From: Orthonyx spaldingii
Taxonomy: Eukaryota; Chordata; Aves; Passeriformes; Orthonychidae
Length of the DNA: 64,000 nucleotides
Assembly (NCBI GenBank): GCA_013397795.1
Contig: VZTJ01001761.1
Coordinates: 932,749-996,748 of the forward strand
Reading direction: 5' to 3'
Both the position numbers and the translations under genes were made by a program. This document shows positions 1 to 8,457 of this stretch, piece after piece. The first letter of the stretch is position 1, and every line of letters starts with the position of its first letter. The notes below the pieces were generated by a model. The model did not search any database and was not told where the DNA came from. It saw only the letters and a program-made list of their open reading frames with translations.

Positions 1-1335
1 TCATACATCACTTCCCAGGCACAGCTTTGCTTCTTGCCAGCTCTACTCCTACCACCTGCCTGGCCACAACCTGGGGCTCCTCTGCTGCAGAGGAGTGTCT
101 CTAATTCCCACCTGCCCCCCAAGAAAATGATGATCTTCCCAAACATATTCCCATGCAGAAAGCAGAGGACATTCCTGACACAAAATCTACATGTACTTGA
201 AGCCCCATTTCCCAGTGTGGAAAATCTCTCCTGTATTATTTCAGAAAATCTGCAATCAGTCTCAAAGGAAGTCTCCCAAGGAAGCACACCTAAACATTCT
301 GTCCTGTCCCTGACAATGGCTTTTGCACACGGATTTGTATTTTATTCCTGTTGTATTTTTTATACTGTGTAGGAGTCATCACTTTTGTGCCAGGCTTGTA
401 GAGGTCTGTCTTGGCACGCTCAGCTCATGTAGTCCTTAGTCTTTCTTAATCCCATGCCTGTGTTTGTTTCATTATTCCCCATCCAAGTTAGAAGCTATGG
501 ATATAGCAACTCATTTGAATTGAACGAAAACAATAACTGACTGATCTTTATGGGACTCTCTAGGGAATTTCCCGTGGTAGGCATTTGCTAATGCCAACAA
601 ACGTTTAGATATTCAGCCAGAACTGATTCTCATATGTATGTATACAAAGTGAGTCTTGATTTCTTATTTTAATAAGCGATGCCACAGTCAAAGTTGGACA
701 GATCCAGAGATGCCTCATCCTCCTACTTGGAGGAGGTTGCAGCTGTGGTTTTGTGGGGGCAGTGTCAACCCTGTTCCCCTGGGATAGCTTTAATTCCAAG
801 CTTTTACTGGAAAGAGAGAGAAAGGCTCTGCCTGCAGACAAACCTCCCTTTTGCCCTGTACATTCACTCAGCTCCTGTGTCCATCACACTAGCAGTGAGC
901 TTAATTAAGTGCTGGCATAGCTGCACTGCCTTCTGAGGTCCTTGCTCTCCTAATTTTTAAAAAATATTTTCATTTCTTTACTTTTTCAATCCTTTCCCAC
1001 GCCTTCCTCTTCTGCAAAGTTTTTTTAAAATGCCTTGTGAAACAGGAGAAAGTTGCAGTTCCCCTTTCATACGTTCTTGCTGGGCGAGATGATTCTTCCT
1101 ACCAGCATCTCAACTTTTTCCATCACTACTCCTCCCAGAGCCATGGGATGTCGATGCTGTGGCACAGGCAAGGCAAAACCTATCCCGATGCTTGTAATAA
1201 CAACTTCGGGGTCTTTGCTCCACTGCTGAGACCCACTTTGTCCCTGATCTTGTGGCGACACGGCTCTTCTCGCACCAGCAGATGCCCTAAACAGGTCACC
1301 TGCCGAGCTTTCCCAACAGCTGCTGTAAAGCAGCG
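1..1335. other. Non-coding DNA, presumed start of intron 1 of a minus-strand gene
   Basis: No exon or repeat is recognised here. If the minus-strand first exon at 1732-1745 is real, this stretch lies downstream of its donor and is the first part of intron 1. The open frames present (for example minus 605-841, plus 1037-1351) show no domain, and the minus 605-841 frame depends on a TTG start. Composition is AT-rich up to about 1080 and becomes GC-richer towards the island. Confidence 0.4.
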
Positions 1336-1350
1336 CTACCCTGGGCAATA

Positions 1351-1364
1351 AACCCCAGGTGAGT
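1351..1364 (+). other. Consensus 5' splice donor on the plus strand (exon unproven)
   Basis: The sequence CAG/GTGAGT, a full match to the vertebrate donor consensus, would end an exon at 1358. It lies at the left shoulder of the CpG island and points rightwards into it, opposite to the proposed minus-strand gene. It could end the first exon of an overlapping antisense or divergent transcript. No partner acceptor can be assigned, and a single 9-base match can occur by chance. Confidence 0.2.
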
Positions 1365-1731
1365 CGTGTCCCACCGCAATCCTCCAGCTGAAAAGAGCCA
1401 CGAAAGGCCCGTTAATGGCCCGGAGCCCTCGATGGCCGCGCAGGGTCAGAGCACCCCTGCCCGGGCTGCCGGCGGCTCCGGCATCACCCGGCTCTGGGAG
1501 CGCTGCCGGCGGACGGGACCTGCTCCGCAGACTCTCCCGGCTCCGGGGGTCTCCCCTGACTCCAGTCCAGCAGCCCAACCCCCGCCAGCGCTTTCCCTGC
1601 CCGCCGCAGCAGCAGCAAAACTCGCGTTCTCCCGAGTGGGATGCGCATCCCTGCCCGGGAAGCGGCCGCACGGAGCGGGAGCAGCGACCATTCCTTCATT
1701 CCTTCCTTCCCTCCCGCGCGGCCCCACTCAC

Positions 1732-1745
1732 CGTGGCGGCTCCAT
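1732..1745 (-). CDS. Probable first coding exon of a minus-strand gene (partial; gene unidentified)
   Basis: On the minus strand an ATG at 1745-1743 has G at -3 and G at +4, a strong Kozak context. It is followed by codons for Glu-Pro-Pro and two bases of a fifth codon, then CG/GTGAGT, a good splice donor. The coding part is 14 nt (Met-Glu-Pro-Pro plus a split codon, phase 2), with the exon's last base at 1732. Upstream on the same strand is a GC-rich, CTCGG-repeat leader typical of avian 5' untranslated regions, then a GC box and a kB-like site, all within the CpG island. The next exon would lie to the left; none is recognisable before the window ends, so the gene cannot be named. Short first coding exons followed by long introns are common in vertebrates. 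The main doubt is that GTGAG-like strings are frequent in GC-rich DNA. Confidence 0.5.
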
Positions 1746-1760
1746 CGCGCCCGATCCGTG

Positions 1761-1791
1761 CCGAGCCAGCCGAGCTGAGCCGAGCCGAGCC
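1761..1791. repeat. CCGAG(C)-type short tandem repeat in the presumed 5' leader
   Basis: Several CCGAG/CTGAG units are separated by one or a few bases; on the minus strand they read CTCGG. They lie 16-46 bases upstream of the minus-strand ATG and so probably belong to its 5' untranslated region. Such GC-rich repeats can fold into stable leader structure, but no function is shown. Confidence 0.6.
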
Positions 1792-1831
1792 CCAGCCGCC
1801 CTCCTTGCGCCCTTCCCTGCTCCCTCCCACG

Positions 1832-1841
1832 CCTCCGCCCC
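1832..1841 (-). promoter_or_regulatory. GC box (Sp1/KLF type)
   Basis: The minus strand reads GGGGCGGAGG, matching the GC-box core GGGCGG. It lies about 90 bases upstream of the proposed minus-strand start codon, in line with a TATA-less CpG-island promoter. I see no TATA box nearby. Confidence 0.5.
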
Positions 1842-1843
1842 AC

Positions 1844-1853
1844 GGGGATTTCC
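1844..1853. promoter_or_regulatory. NF-kB-type decamer
   Basis: GGGGATTTCC fits the Rel/NF-kB consensus GGGRNNYYCC exactly. It lies about 100 bases upstream of the minus-strand ATG and two bases from the GC box, a proximal-promoter position. On the minus strand the neighbouring bases give CGGAAGGCGGAAA, which also resembles ETS and E2F cores. Occupancy is unknown. Confidence 0.35.
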
Positions 1854-2040
1854 GCCTTCCGAGAGCCCAGCACGTCCTGGCGGTGCGGGGAGGGTGCTCA
1901 GGCGTTCTCCCATCCTCACCCATCCCTTTCCAGAGCCTCGCCGGTGCCGCTGGATGGGGGATCCCGGCTCCCGCAAACCCATCTTCCCCGCAAATCCATC
2001 TTCCGTGCGGGAGGACGCGGGTCCCGGTCAGGCGGGACGC

Positions 2041-2050
2041 CCCTCACCGC
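2041..2050 (-). other. Second possible minus-strand splice donor in the island
   Basis: The minus strand reads CAGCAGCG/GTGAGG, with a possible exon end at 2048. If used, it would define an alternative, more upstream 5' exon for the same minus-strand gene, skipping the 1745 ATG. It matches the consensus less well than the donor at 1731, and similar strings are expected in GC-rich DNA. Confidence 0.15.
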
Positions 2051-3093
2051 TGCTGAGAGCGCTGGGGAGCCAGGGCTGGGCAGGTTTTGCCCCAGCACGG
2101 AGACAGCGGCATCCTCCTGGCTCTGCCAGGCGCTGGAGATCGTTCCCACAGCCCCCGGGGAGGGCAGGGACTGCGCCCGGTGCGCTCCGGGATCTCGAAG
2201 AATCCCGCCTGGGTAACCGGGAAAGTTGTGTTACAGAATGCGTTGGGTGTATGTTTGCATAAACAGCGTATTTATTCTGTATTTATATCTTGTAAGTAGC
2301 TAAATGGGATTTGACAGAGGGCACAGCCGCACCTGGAGCTGCCGTAGGTGTGTTGGTGAGGGGGTGTTGTAGCACCACCCGGGTGTTTGAAAGCTGCGGT
2401 TCTCAGTCTCAGCAGTTTCGTTTTTGACTCCGTATCAGTGGCTGTGTTTGGGGTTTTTATTTTCAGGAGCTTCAGCCCAGCTGGGACCCCTCGCCAAGGC
2501 GAGCGTTTGTGACACACAGCACAAAGCACCAATGGTTAAAGTCTGCCACGTTCATGTTTTATTTTTTTCTTGGTTTTAGTCACCCTGGGGATGCAATGAC
2601 TTTGTGCACAATGAACACGAAACTCTGGGGTTGTGCAAGACCCCAGGTCTCAATGCCATTTCCGCTGCCAGCCAGCAGCAAGAAGGGGGATTTCAGTTTT
2701 GGGTCTTAAAGCTGACGTTACTTCAGCCTCTCTGTGTATCACTGATACCTGCAAATCCGTGATCAGTTTGTGAGGGTAGACTTAAATTTGTGCTAAATTT
2801 AAAGGAAGATAAGTATTCCTATGGAATTATGCCTGAAAGTCAATTTCAGTTGTTCACTGAACTATTTCCTGATGGGACATCTTAGTTTGGGAACTGCTCG
2901 TTTGATCTTTTAGGTGTTGTTTTAATAAGAGGCATTTGGTGAATGGAGATGCACATGAAATCAGTTCTTTGTGGCTAAAAACTTCCTGACTTTAAAAGTT
3001 TGTGACTTTATATGTGAATTTTTGCAATTCTGGGTATGAATTTGTTCTTTCTAAGAGGCATAATTTGAATGAACTCTTCTGCTGTTCTTTGCA

Positions 3094-3305
3094 GTGGTTT
3101 CTATCCTGCTTTTTTCATACATGATAACAGCAGCCTATTGCTACACATATGTACCAGTTTTGGTGGAAAGGAATTTCCCAATAAGAAAGAAAGGCAAATG
3201 TGTCTCCATAGCCAGGAATCTCTTTAAGAGTTGGAAAGCTCATGTTGCAAAACTCTTTGCTGCCTGCATCAGGCTTTTGAATGTGCATTGCCTGATGAAT
3301 TTTTA
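3094..3305 (+). other. Weak exon candidate after a splice-acceptor-like tract
   Basis: A pyrimidine-rich run ending in TTTGCAG (to about 3093) is followed by an open frame of about 70 codons, ending in TAA. The frame starts with a hydrophobic stretch (Val-Ser-Ile-Leu-Leu-Phe-Ser-Tyr-Met) and then becomes basic (Arg-Lys-Lys-Gly-Lys). I do not recognise the protein, and no good donor is evident inside. A terminal exon with one membrane segment is possible, but a chance frame is at least as likely. Confidence 0.12.
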
Positions 3306-5249
3306 ATTTATCAGGCAACCTTTTCTTGTATTTCCCTTCTAAATGGTGTTCATGAAGGCCCAGCCTTAGGCAGGTCCTAAGTTGCCCCTACCTGCAGAAT
3401 TCCTCAGAGGACTTGAAATATAAGGATATTCTTCTGCCAGTGACTCCATTCCTGTGGCACACACTGAACAACCCCGTGGTTAATAACAGCAGGTTCTCAC
3501 TGCCAAATCATTGCCATTACGTATGAGATGTTTCTCTGGGGGTGCTTCCCTTTTTCTTCCCACACAAGCGCGAAAAAAGAGAAGCACCAGCAGCTGATAT
3601 GGTTCCTTGTATTTACACTGAAAAGCATACAATAAAAATGTATTTTTATTCCTTTGGACACAGATTTGTTAATATGGCATTTGCTAGCAGTAAGTCGCGG
3701 TATTTGACTCAGGGTGAAAACAGAGATGTGATCTTTGCCCTCCAAGCATCCAATCAAAAATAAGATGAACAATAACAGAGGGGGTGTTTGAAAAGTCTGT
3801 GTGAAAAGTCTTCATCAAAGATGTGGCTCCTCATTCCTGTTAGCATACGCTTACAGAAAAATTCAGACAGAGCTGAATTCCTAGAGTGATTTAAAAAACA
3901 CTCTAGTTGTTGACAGCTAATTTGTCCTCTCTTTAGTATGGTCACACCACTTGACACAAAGCATCTAAGGCTGTCAGAAAAGAATATAACTCCTATAGCT
4001 TGTGTGTGGCAAATATGTTGCCTGTGGACTTTGAAACTAGAAACGCTGGGAGGAACTGGGGAAAAAAGAGGAGGAAAACCATATCCCAATTTTTCCAGGC
4101 TGTGAGACAGAGAAGTGAGAGAGCTGTTTGCTTTCAGATATGTGTCATGCAAAGAGAACTGGTGGATCTGCAAAACACTCACCTCGTTAACACAGTTGAG
4201 AATCCAGAGTGGCTTGGTTTTTGAAGCAGAGACATACCTCTCTCTACATACACAGAGGAAAAGAAGATCTCAGACAGATTGGACACCTTTGGGGACAGGA
4301 AATGGGTGACGTGGCTGTGTGTCCTGTGGAGAATTTCAACTGTATTTGGAGCCAGACAGCCTTGAAAGAATGATGTGACACTTGAAATAGATCATATCCT
4401 TATGGAACGGTGTCCACAAATCCCTGGCTTTTGCACTGTGGAGGTTTCAGTGCATGACACTAAAGCTAGTAAAGTATGACTTGCAACTGAGACAGAAGTC
4501 AAGAGAGAAATCACAATAGCTCTGGCCCCTTGTCTGATTTTATGTAGGGGTAAAGAACAAAAGAAGGTACAAGGCATGAATGATTTTCCAACACTTTTCC
4601 ACTTTTTTTCTGCCTACAGAGAAGCTAGTAGAAGTAGCAAATGGAAGAGGGGCACTTAAGAGAGGATGAGGGGAGGACAGCGCACAAACACAAATTGTAT
4701 CCTTGACTAGTGGAGTAAAACAGCAAAGCTGACTGCTAGGAGCAGCCTGGTGATGAGGGAAAAGATGCAATTGCAATTAAAGTATCTTGTGGTTCTGAGG
4801 AAATAATTTGGTAGAAGTGAATGAACAAAGAGGAAACAACAGTCTGTCTGTTTGCTCTCTAGCTCACATTTTGTTGTCACACCAGGCACTTAGGGCATTG
4901 GCCAAAAATATCACTTTTAATACCCAAATTCCAAGACTGTTCCATGCAAAAAAGGAAACCTGTAGTCCTGTAAAACACATAGTTTTGGGTATCATGTGCT
5001 CTGTGTGTGTGGCAGCAACGGCAATCCATTTATTTATACCCAGAGAAGGAAAGTACCGTGTTATATTTAGTTTTGTTGTTAGAAAAGAGCACTGGGATTC
5101 GCAGTTCTTTACTAGTTGTGTATATTGAAATAGTTGATTTCCTGTTGTTTTAAGAAAAACAAGGGAATAACTAACTTGGCAATACTTTTCCCTTCTTGCT
5201 GTGTGTGGGAATGTTAAAAAAATTTTAAAAAGGGCGTGACCACAATATG

Positions 5250-5585
5250 TCATTGGTGAAAACGTCTCATGAGCCTCTTGTACTCAGGCCACATTATCCT
5301 CTGTGGAGTGATCACAAGAAGAGTGTTCTTGCTGTCTGAATTGCCCTCTGCTCCTTTGCTCACTTTTGTTTCTGCCAGATGTCCTTTGCTCGGGTAATTT
5401 TCTAAGGACACCAGATAATGCATCAAAGAATCTGTTTGGGAATAGAGTTGACAGGTTTTAGAGTGTGAAATGCCTTCTGGAGAAGGATTATTTTCTTTTC
5501 CCAGGTTCACTACAGTAACTATAAGAATGGCAAGAGCACAGCTGAATAAACTCAACCTCAAGTCAAATGCAGATGCCTGTAGCTG
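5250..5585 (-). other. Weak exon candidate: signal-anchor-like frame behind a strong acceptor-like tract
   Basis: On the minus strand a long C/T tract ends in CCTCAG (acceptor boundary near 5586/5585). It is followed by about 110 open codons to a TGA at 5252-5250. Near the start is a hydrophobic core (Leu-Ser-Leu-Phe-Ser-Cys-Ala-Leu-Ala-Ile-Leu-Ile-Val-Thr-Val-Val), then a polar region with two cysteines in total and a basic end containing Lys-Arg-Leu-Met-Arg-Arg. This resembles a small secreted or membrane-anchored protein. There is no ATG before the hydrophobic core, so it would have to be an internal or terminal exon. The TGA overlaps an ATG (5253-5251) that opens a further 129-codon frame. 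No family is recognised; chance is a serious alternative. Confidence 0.12.
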
Positions 5586-7589
5586 AGGAAGAGAAGGAGA
5601 AGATTGTCTGAAACCATCCAGCAGAAGTTTTCCTTCTCCAAAAGGAAGTTGTTAGTTTTTAGGACAACTTCTTCAGCATGGCATTTCTGATCCCACATAA
5701 CACACAGCACTGGAAATCCTCTGAGCAATTAAAAAACCCCGTCACAGCTAAGCCTGGATGCTATTGACTGACAAACTCTACAGAGAGCACGAAGAGGGGT
5801 CATGGTGCATACATTGGCTGCTCCCTGGTTAGAACTAAAACATAAAGATATTTAGAACCTACCAAAACTAATTTCAAACCTCAGCCTTCCCAAACTGTGG
5901 TAAGATCAAATCCATAAAATGCTGTACAATTAATGTCTCTTTTCGTTTCTAATCATGGTGATCTTCTGTGAGGAGACCTCATGAAATGTTCAGACAAGGT
6001 GCTTAAGAGTCATCATGGCAATACCTGAACAGGTGAAACATTTTTCAAATGTAAACACAATTACAAAAAGTCTCCAGACTAATATTTACTCTAAGGATAT
6101 TAAAATGTGGCACAGGTATTTGCTGTACAAATTAAAGATTTTTGTTTCATATCTCACTGAACATCAAGAGTTTAAAGAAGCAGATTAAAGGAAAAAGTAT
6201 TATCCGTCATTTTATAGATATAATTGTAACTTGCTTATGATTATTATTATGTCCACATTACATTGTTAAAGTAAATGAGCTATGATTTGAAATTATAAAG
6301 CGTATTAAGCATGGGTTTGAAACCTGATGTCATGTTCCAAGTCTAAATAGACCTTAGAGGAAGCTATTTTAAGAACAGGTATGGTAAAAAATAATCCTAA
6401 TGCTACGTTAGAAAGCAAATATTTATCTGTCCTGCTGTAAGCCATTGCCATGAAGTAAAGAATGTGGCAAATTTTGGAAACCAATCTCTGATGTGAAAAT
6501 ACTCCCTCTTGAAGAAAACCACAGCTGTATTCCTGGATACATTGGTGTCAGAGCGAAACAGTGCCCATCACATACCAAAAGTAATGTTTTAATATTGTCT
6601 TTAGAAATAAAAAATTTTGAAAAGTGTTTATTTCTCCTCATAGCACAGTCAAATAGGAAACCATGTAATGCAACAGGATATGATATGGGTGCCAAGTGTG
6701 AGAAACAGGAACTGAAATCTCTATGACCTAATGTTGTTTATTGAATTATTTGATAAAAATGGTGCTACTACTAGGATTTGATGAGAACCGTAGTTTCATT
6801 TTATTGTAAAAAGCTGGTTTGGCCTTAAATAACTCAAAAAATTCCCTCTGATACCACTTGCAAGACAAAGTGTAGATATAGGGTAGTGTGGCGTTTGGGC
6901 TTTTGAAAATGTGGTTGCAGGACAGATGAGTGGTTGGGCTGGATTCCCCTAAAAGCCCTGTCTCTTGGGAGGTGTAGTGGTCAGGACATGAAGACTGATT
7001 CCACAATGGGTTAGAGGCAGGTCAGTAGCTGTCAGTGCAATGAGTACAGGGGGGGATCTGCCTGTGAATGCTGCCTGGGTGTGTGTGTGTGCTACCATGC
7101 CTTGAAATGCAGCCATGGATGTGCTGCCTCTTTCTTCTGTTCACAGCAGGACCAGGGGCTTGCCACAGCAAGTTAAGAAGGAGCAATATTGCATGGCTCC
7201 TCAGCTGGTGATCAGCTGTCCAACATCTTCCTCCAGCCCCTGGTGCTGAACTTCTTGCGCCACTGATTGCATAGATTTAATATTTTGTAATGTTTTAATT
7301 CTGACCTTCCTGACCTCTTCTTTTTTTTTCCTCTGGCACTGGTCTCTGGCTAATATTGCAATCTGGCCTCCTTGTCCTTTTCCCATCACTGATGTTGGTG
7401 TGGTGTAATGCAGGCCAGCTTTGGTGGAGCAACGTACACTGCTTGTAGCAGTTACAGCTCAGAGAGAAAGAAGTGGGTTTTATTCCTCAGTTTTGTTTGT
7501 CAGCTTATCAATTGCCACTTTATTTTGCCCTTTGAGGTTCATGTGATATATTTCTTAGTGGTGGAGTTCAGTAGGAAAAATGTGAGAGA

Positions 7590-7761
7590 NNNNNNNNNNN
7601 NNNNNNNNNNNNNNNNNNNNNNNNNNNNNNNNNNNNNNNNNNNNNNNNNNNNNNNNNNNNNNNNNNNNNNNNNNNNNNNNNNNNNNNNNNNNNNNNNNNN
7701 NNNNNNNNNNNNNNNNNNNNNNNNNNNNNNNNNNNNNNNNNNNNNNNNNNNNNNNNNNNNN
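7590..7761. other. Assembly gap (172 N)
   Basis: A run of N directly abuts the GA array. The base before it ends a GAGAGA string, so the array very probably begins inside or before the gap. The true length is unknown. Confidence 0.99.
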
Positions 7762-8457
7762 AAGGAAAGAGAGAGAGAGAAAGAAAGGAAAGAGAGAGAG
7801 AGAAAGAAAGGAAGGAAAGAGAGAGAGAGAAAGAAAGGAAAGAGAGAGAGAGAAAGAAAGGAAGGAAAGAGAGAGAGAGAAAGAAAGGAAAGAGAGAGAG
7901 AGAAAGAAAGGAAGGAAAGAGAGAGAGAGAAAGAAAGGAAAGAGAGAGAGAGAAAGAAAGGAAGGAAAGAGAGAGAGAGAAAGAAAGGAAAGAGAGAGAG
8001 AGAAAGAAAGGAAGGAAAGAGAGAGAGAGAAAGAAAGGAAAGAGAGAGAGAGAAAGAAAGGAAGGAAAGAGAGAGAGAGAAAGAAAGGAAAGAGAGAGAG
8101 AGAAAGAAAGGAAGGAAAGAGAGAGAGAGAAAGAAAGGAAAGAGAGAGAGAGAAAGAAAGGAAGGAAAGAGAGAGAGAGAAAGAAAGGAAAGAGAGAGAG
8201 AGAAAGAAAGGAAGGAAAGAGAGAGAGAGAAAGAAAGGAAAGAGAGAGAGAGAAAGAAAGGAAGGAAAGAGAGAGAGAGAAAGAAAGGAAAGAGAGAGAG
8301 AGAAAGAAAGGAAGGAAAGAGAGAGAGAGAAAGAAAGGAAAGAGAGAGAGAGAAAGAAAGGAAGGAAAGAGAGAGAGAGAAAGAAAGGAAAGAGAGAGAG
8401 AGAAAGAAAGGAAGGAAAGAGAGAGAAAGAGAAAGAAAGAAAGAGAGAAAGAAAGAA
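7762..8457. repeat. Polypurine array with a 50-bp higher-order unit
   Basis: The plus strand is only A and G for about 700 bases. The basic period is 50 bp, made of a 27-base and a 23-base sub-unit that differ by an extra GAAG. Thirteen copies (starts at 7761, 7811 and so on to 8361; the first lacks one base to the gap) are identical, and the array then decays into irregular GAGAAA at 8421-8457. The tract is homopurine/homopyrimidine and nearly mirror-symmetric, so triplex (H-DNA) formation is possible. Frames of over 300 codons in this tract on both strands are artefacts: Lys/Glu/Arg on plus, Ser/Leu/Phe on minus. Confidence 0.95.

Larger units (their letters stand above)
1366..2250. promoter_or_regulatory. 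CpG island, likely promoter
   Basis: About 0.9 kb with a sharp rise in G+C and many unsuppressed CG dinucleotides, against CpG-poor DNA on both sides. Islands like this usually mark constitutive or developmental vertebrate promoters. Inside are a minus-strand start codon with a splice donor (1726-1745), a CCGAG-rich leader (1761-1791), a GC box (1832-1841) and a kB-type site (1844-1853). The long frames across it (for example plus 1366-2262 and minus 1484-1873) are proline-, alanine-, arginine- and glycine-rich translations of GC-rich DNA, open in several frames at once, so I do not annotate them as proteins. Confidence 0.85.
2251..7589. other. Non-coding stretch, upstream of the presumed promoter
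   Basis: AT-rich single-copy DNA with many stops in all frames. No repeat family, RNA gene or confident exon is recognised. It contains a short GT run (7079-7091) and the two weak exon candidates listed separately (3094-3305 plus; 5250-5585 minus). The minus frames at 3754-4182 and 4864-5253 are the longest others and have no recognisable domain. Confidence 0.6.

Noticed and set aside
1366..2262. 298-codon frame and several overlapping frames in the CpG island
   Set aside because: GC-rich DNA lacks stop codons by composition. The frames overlap in several phases, are Pro/Ala/Arg/Gly-rich, and match no domain I know.
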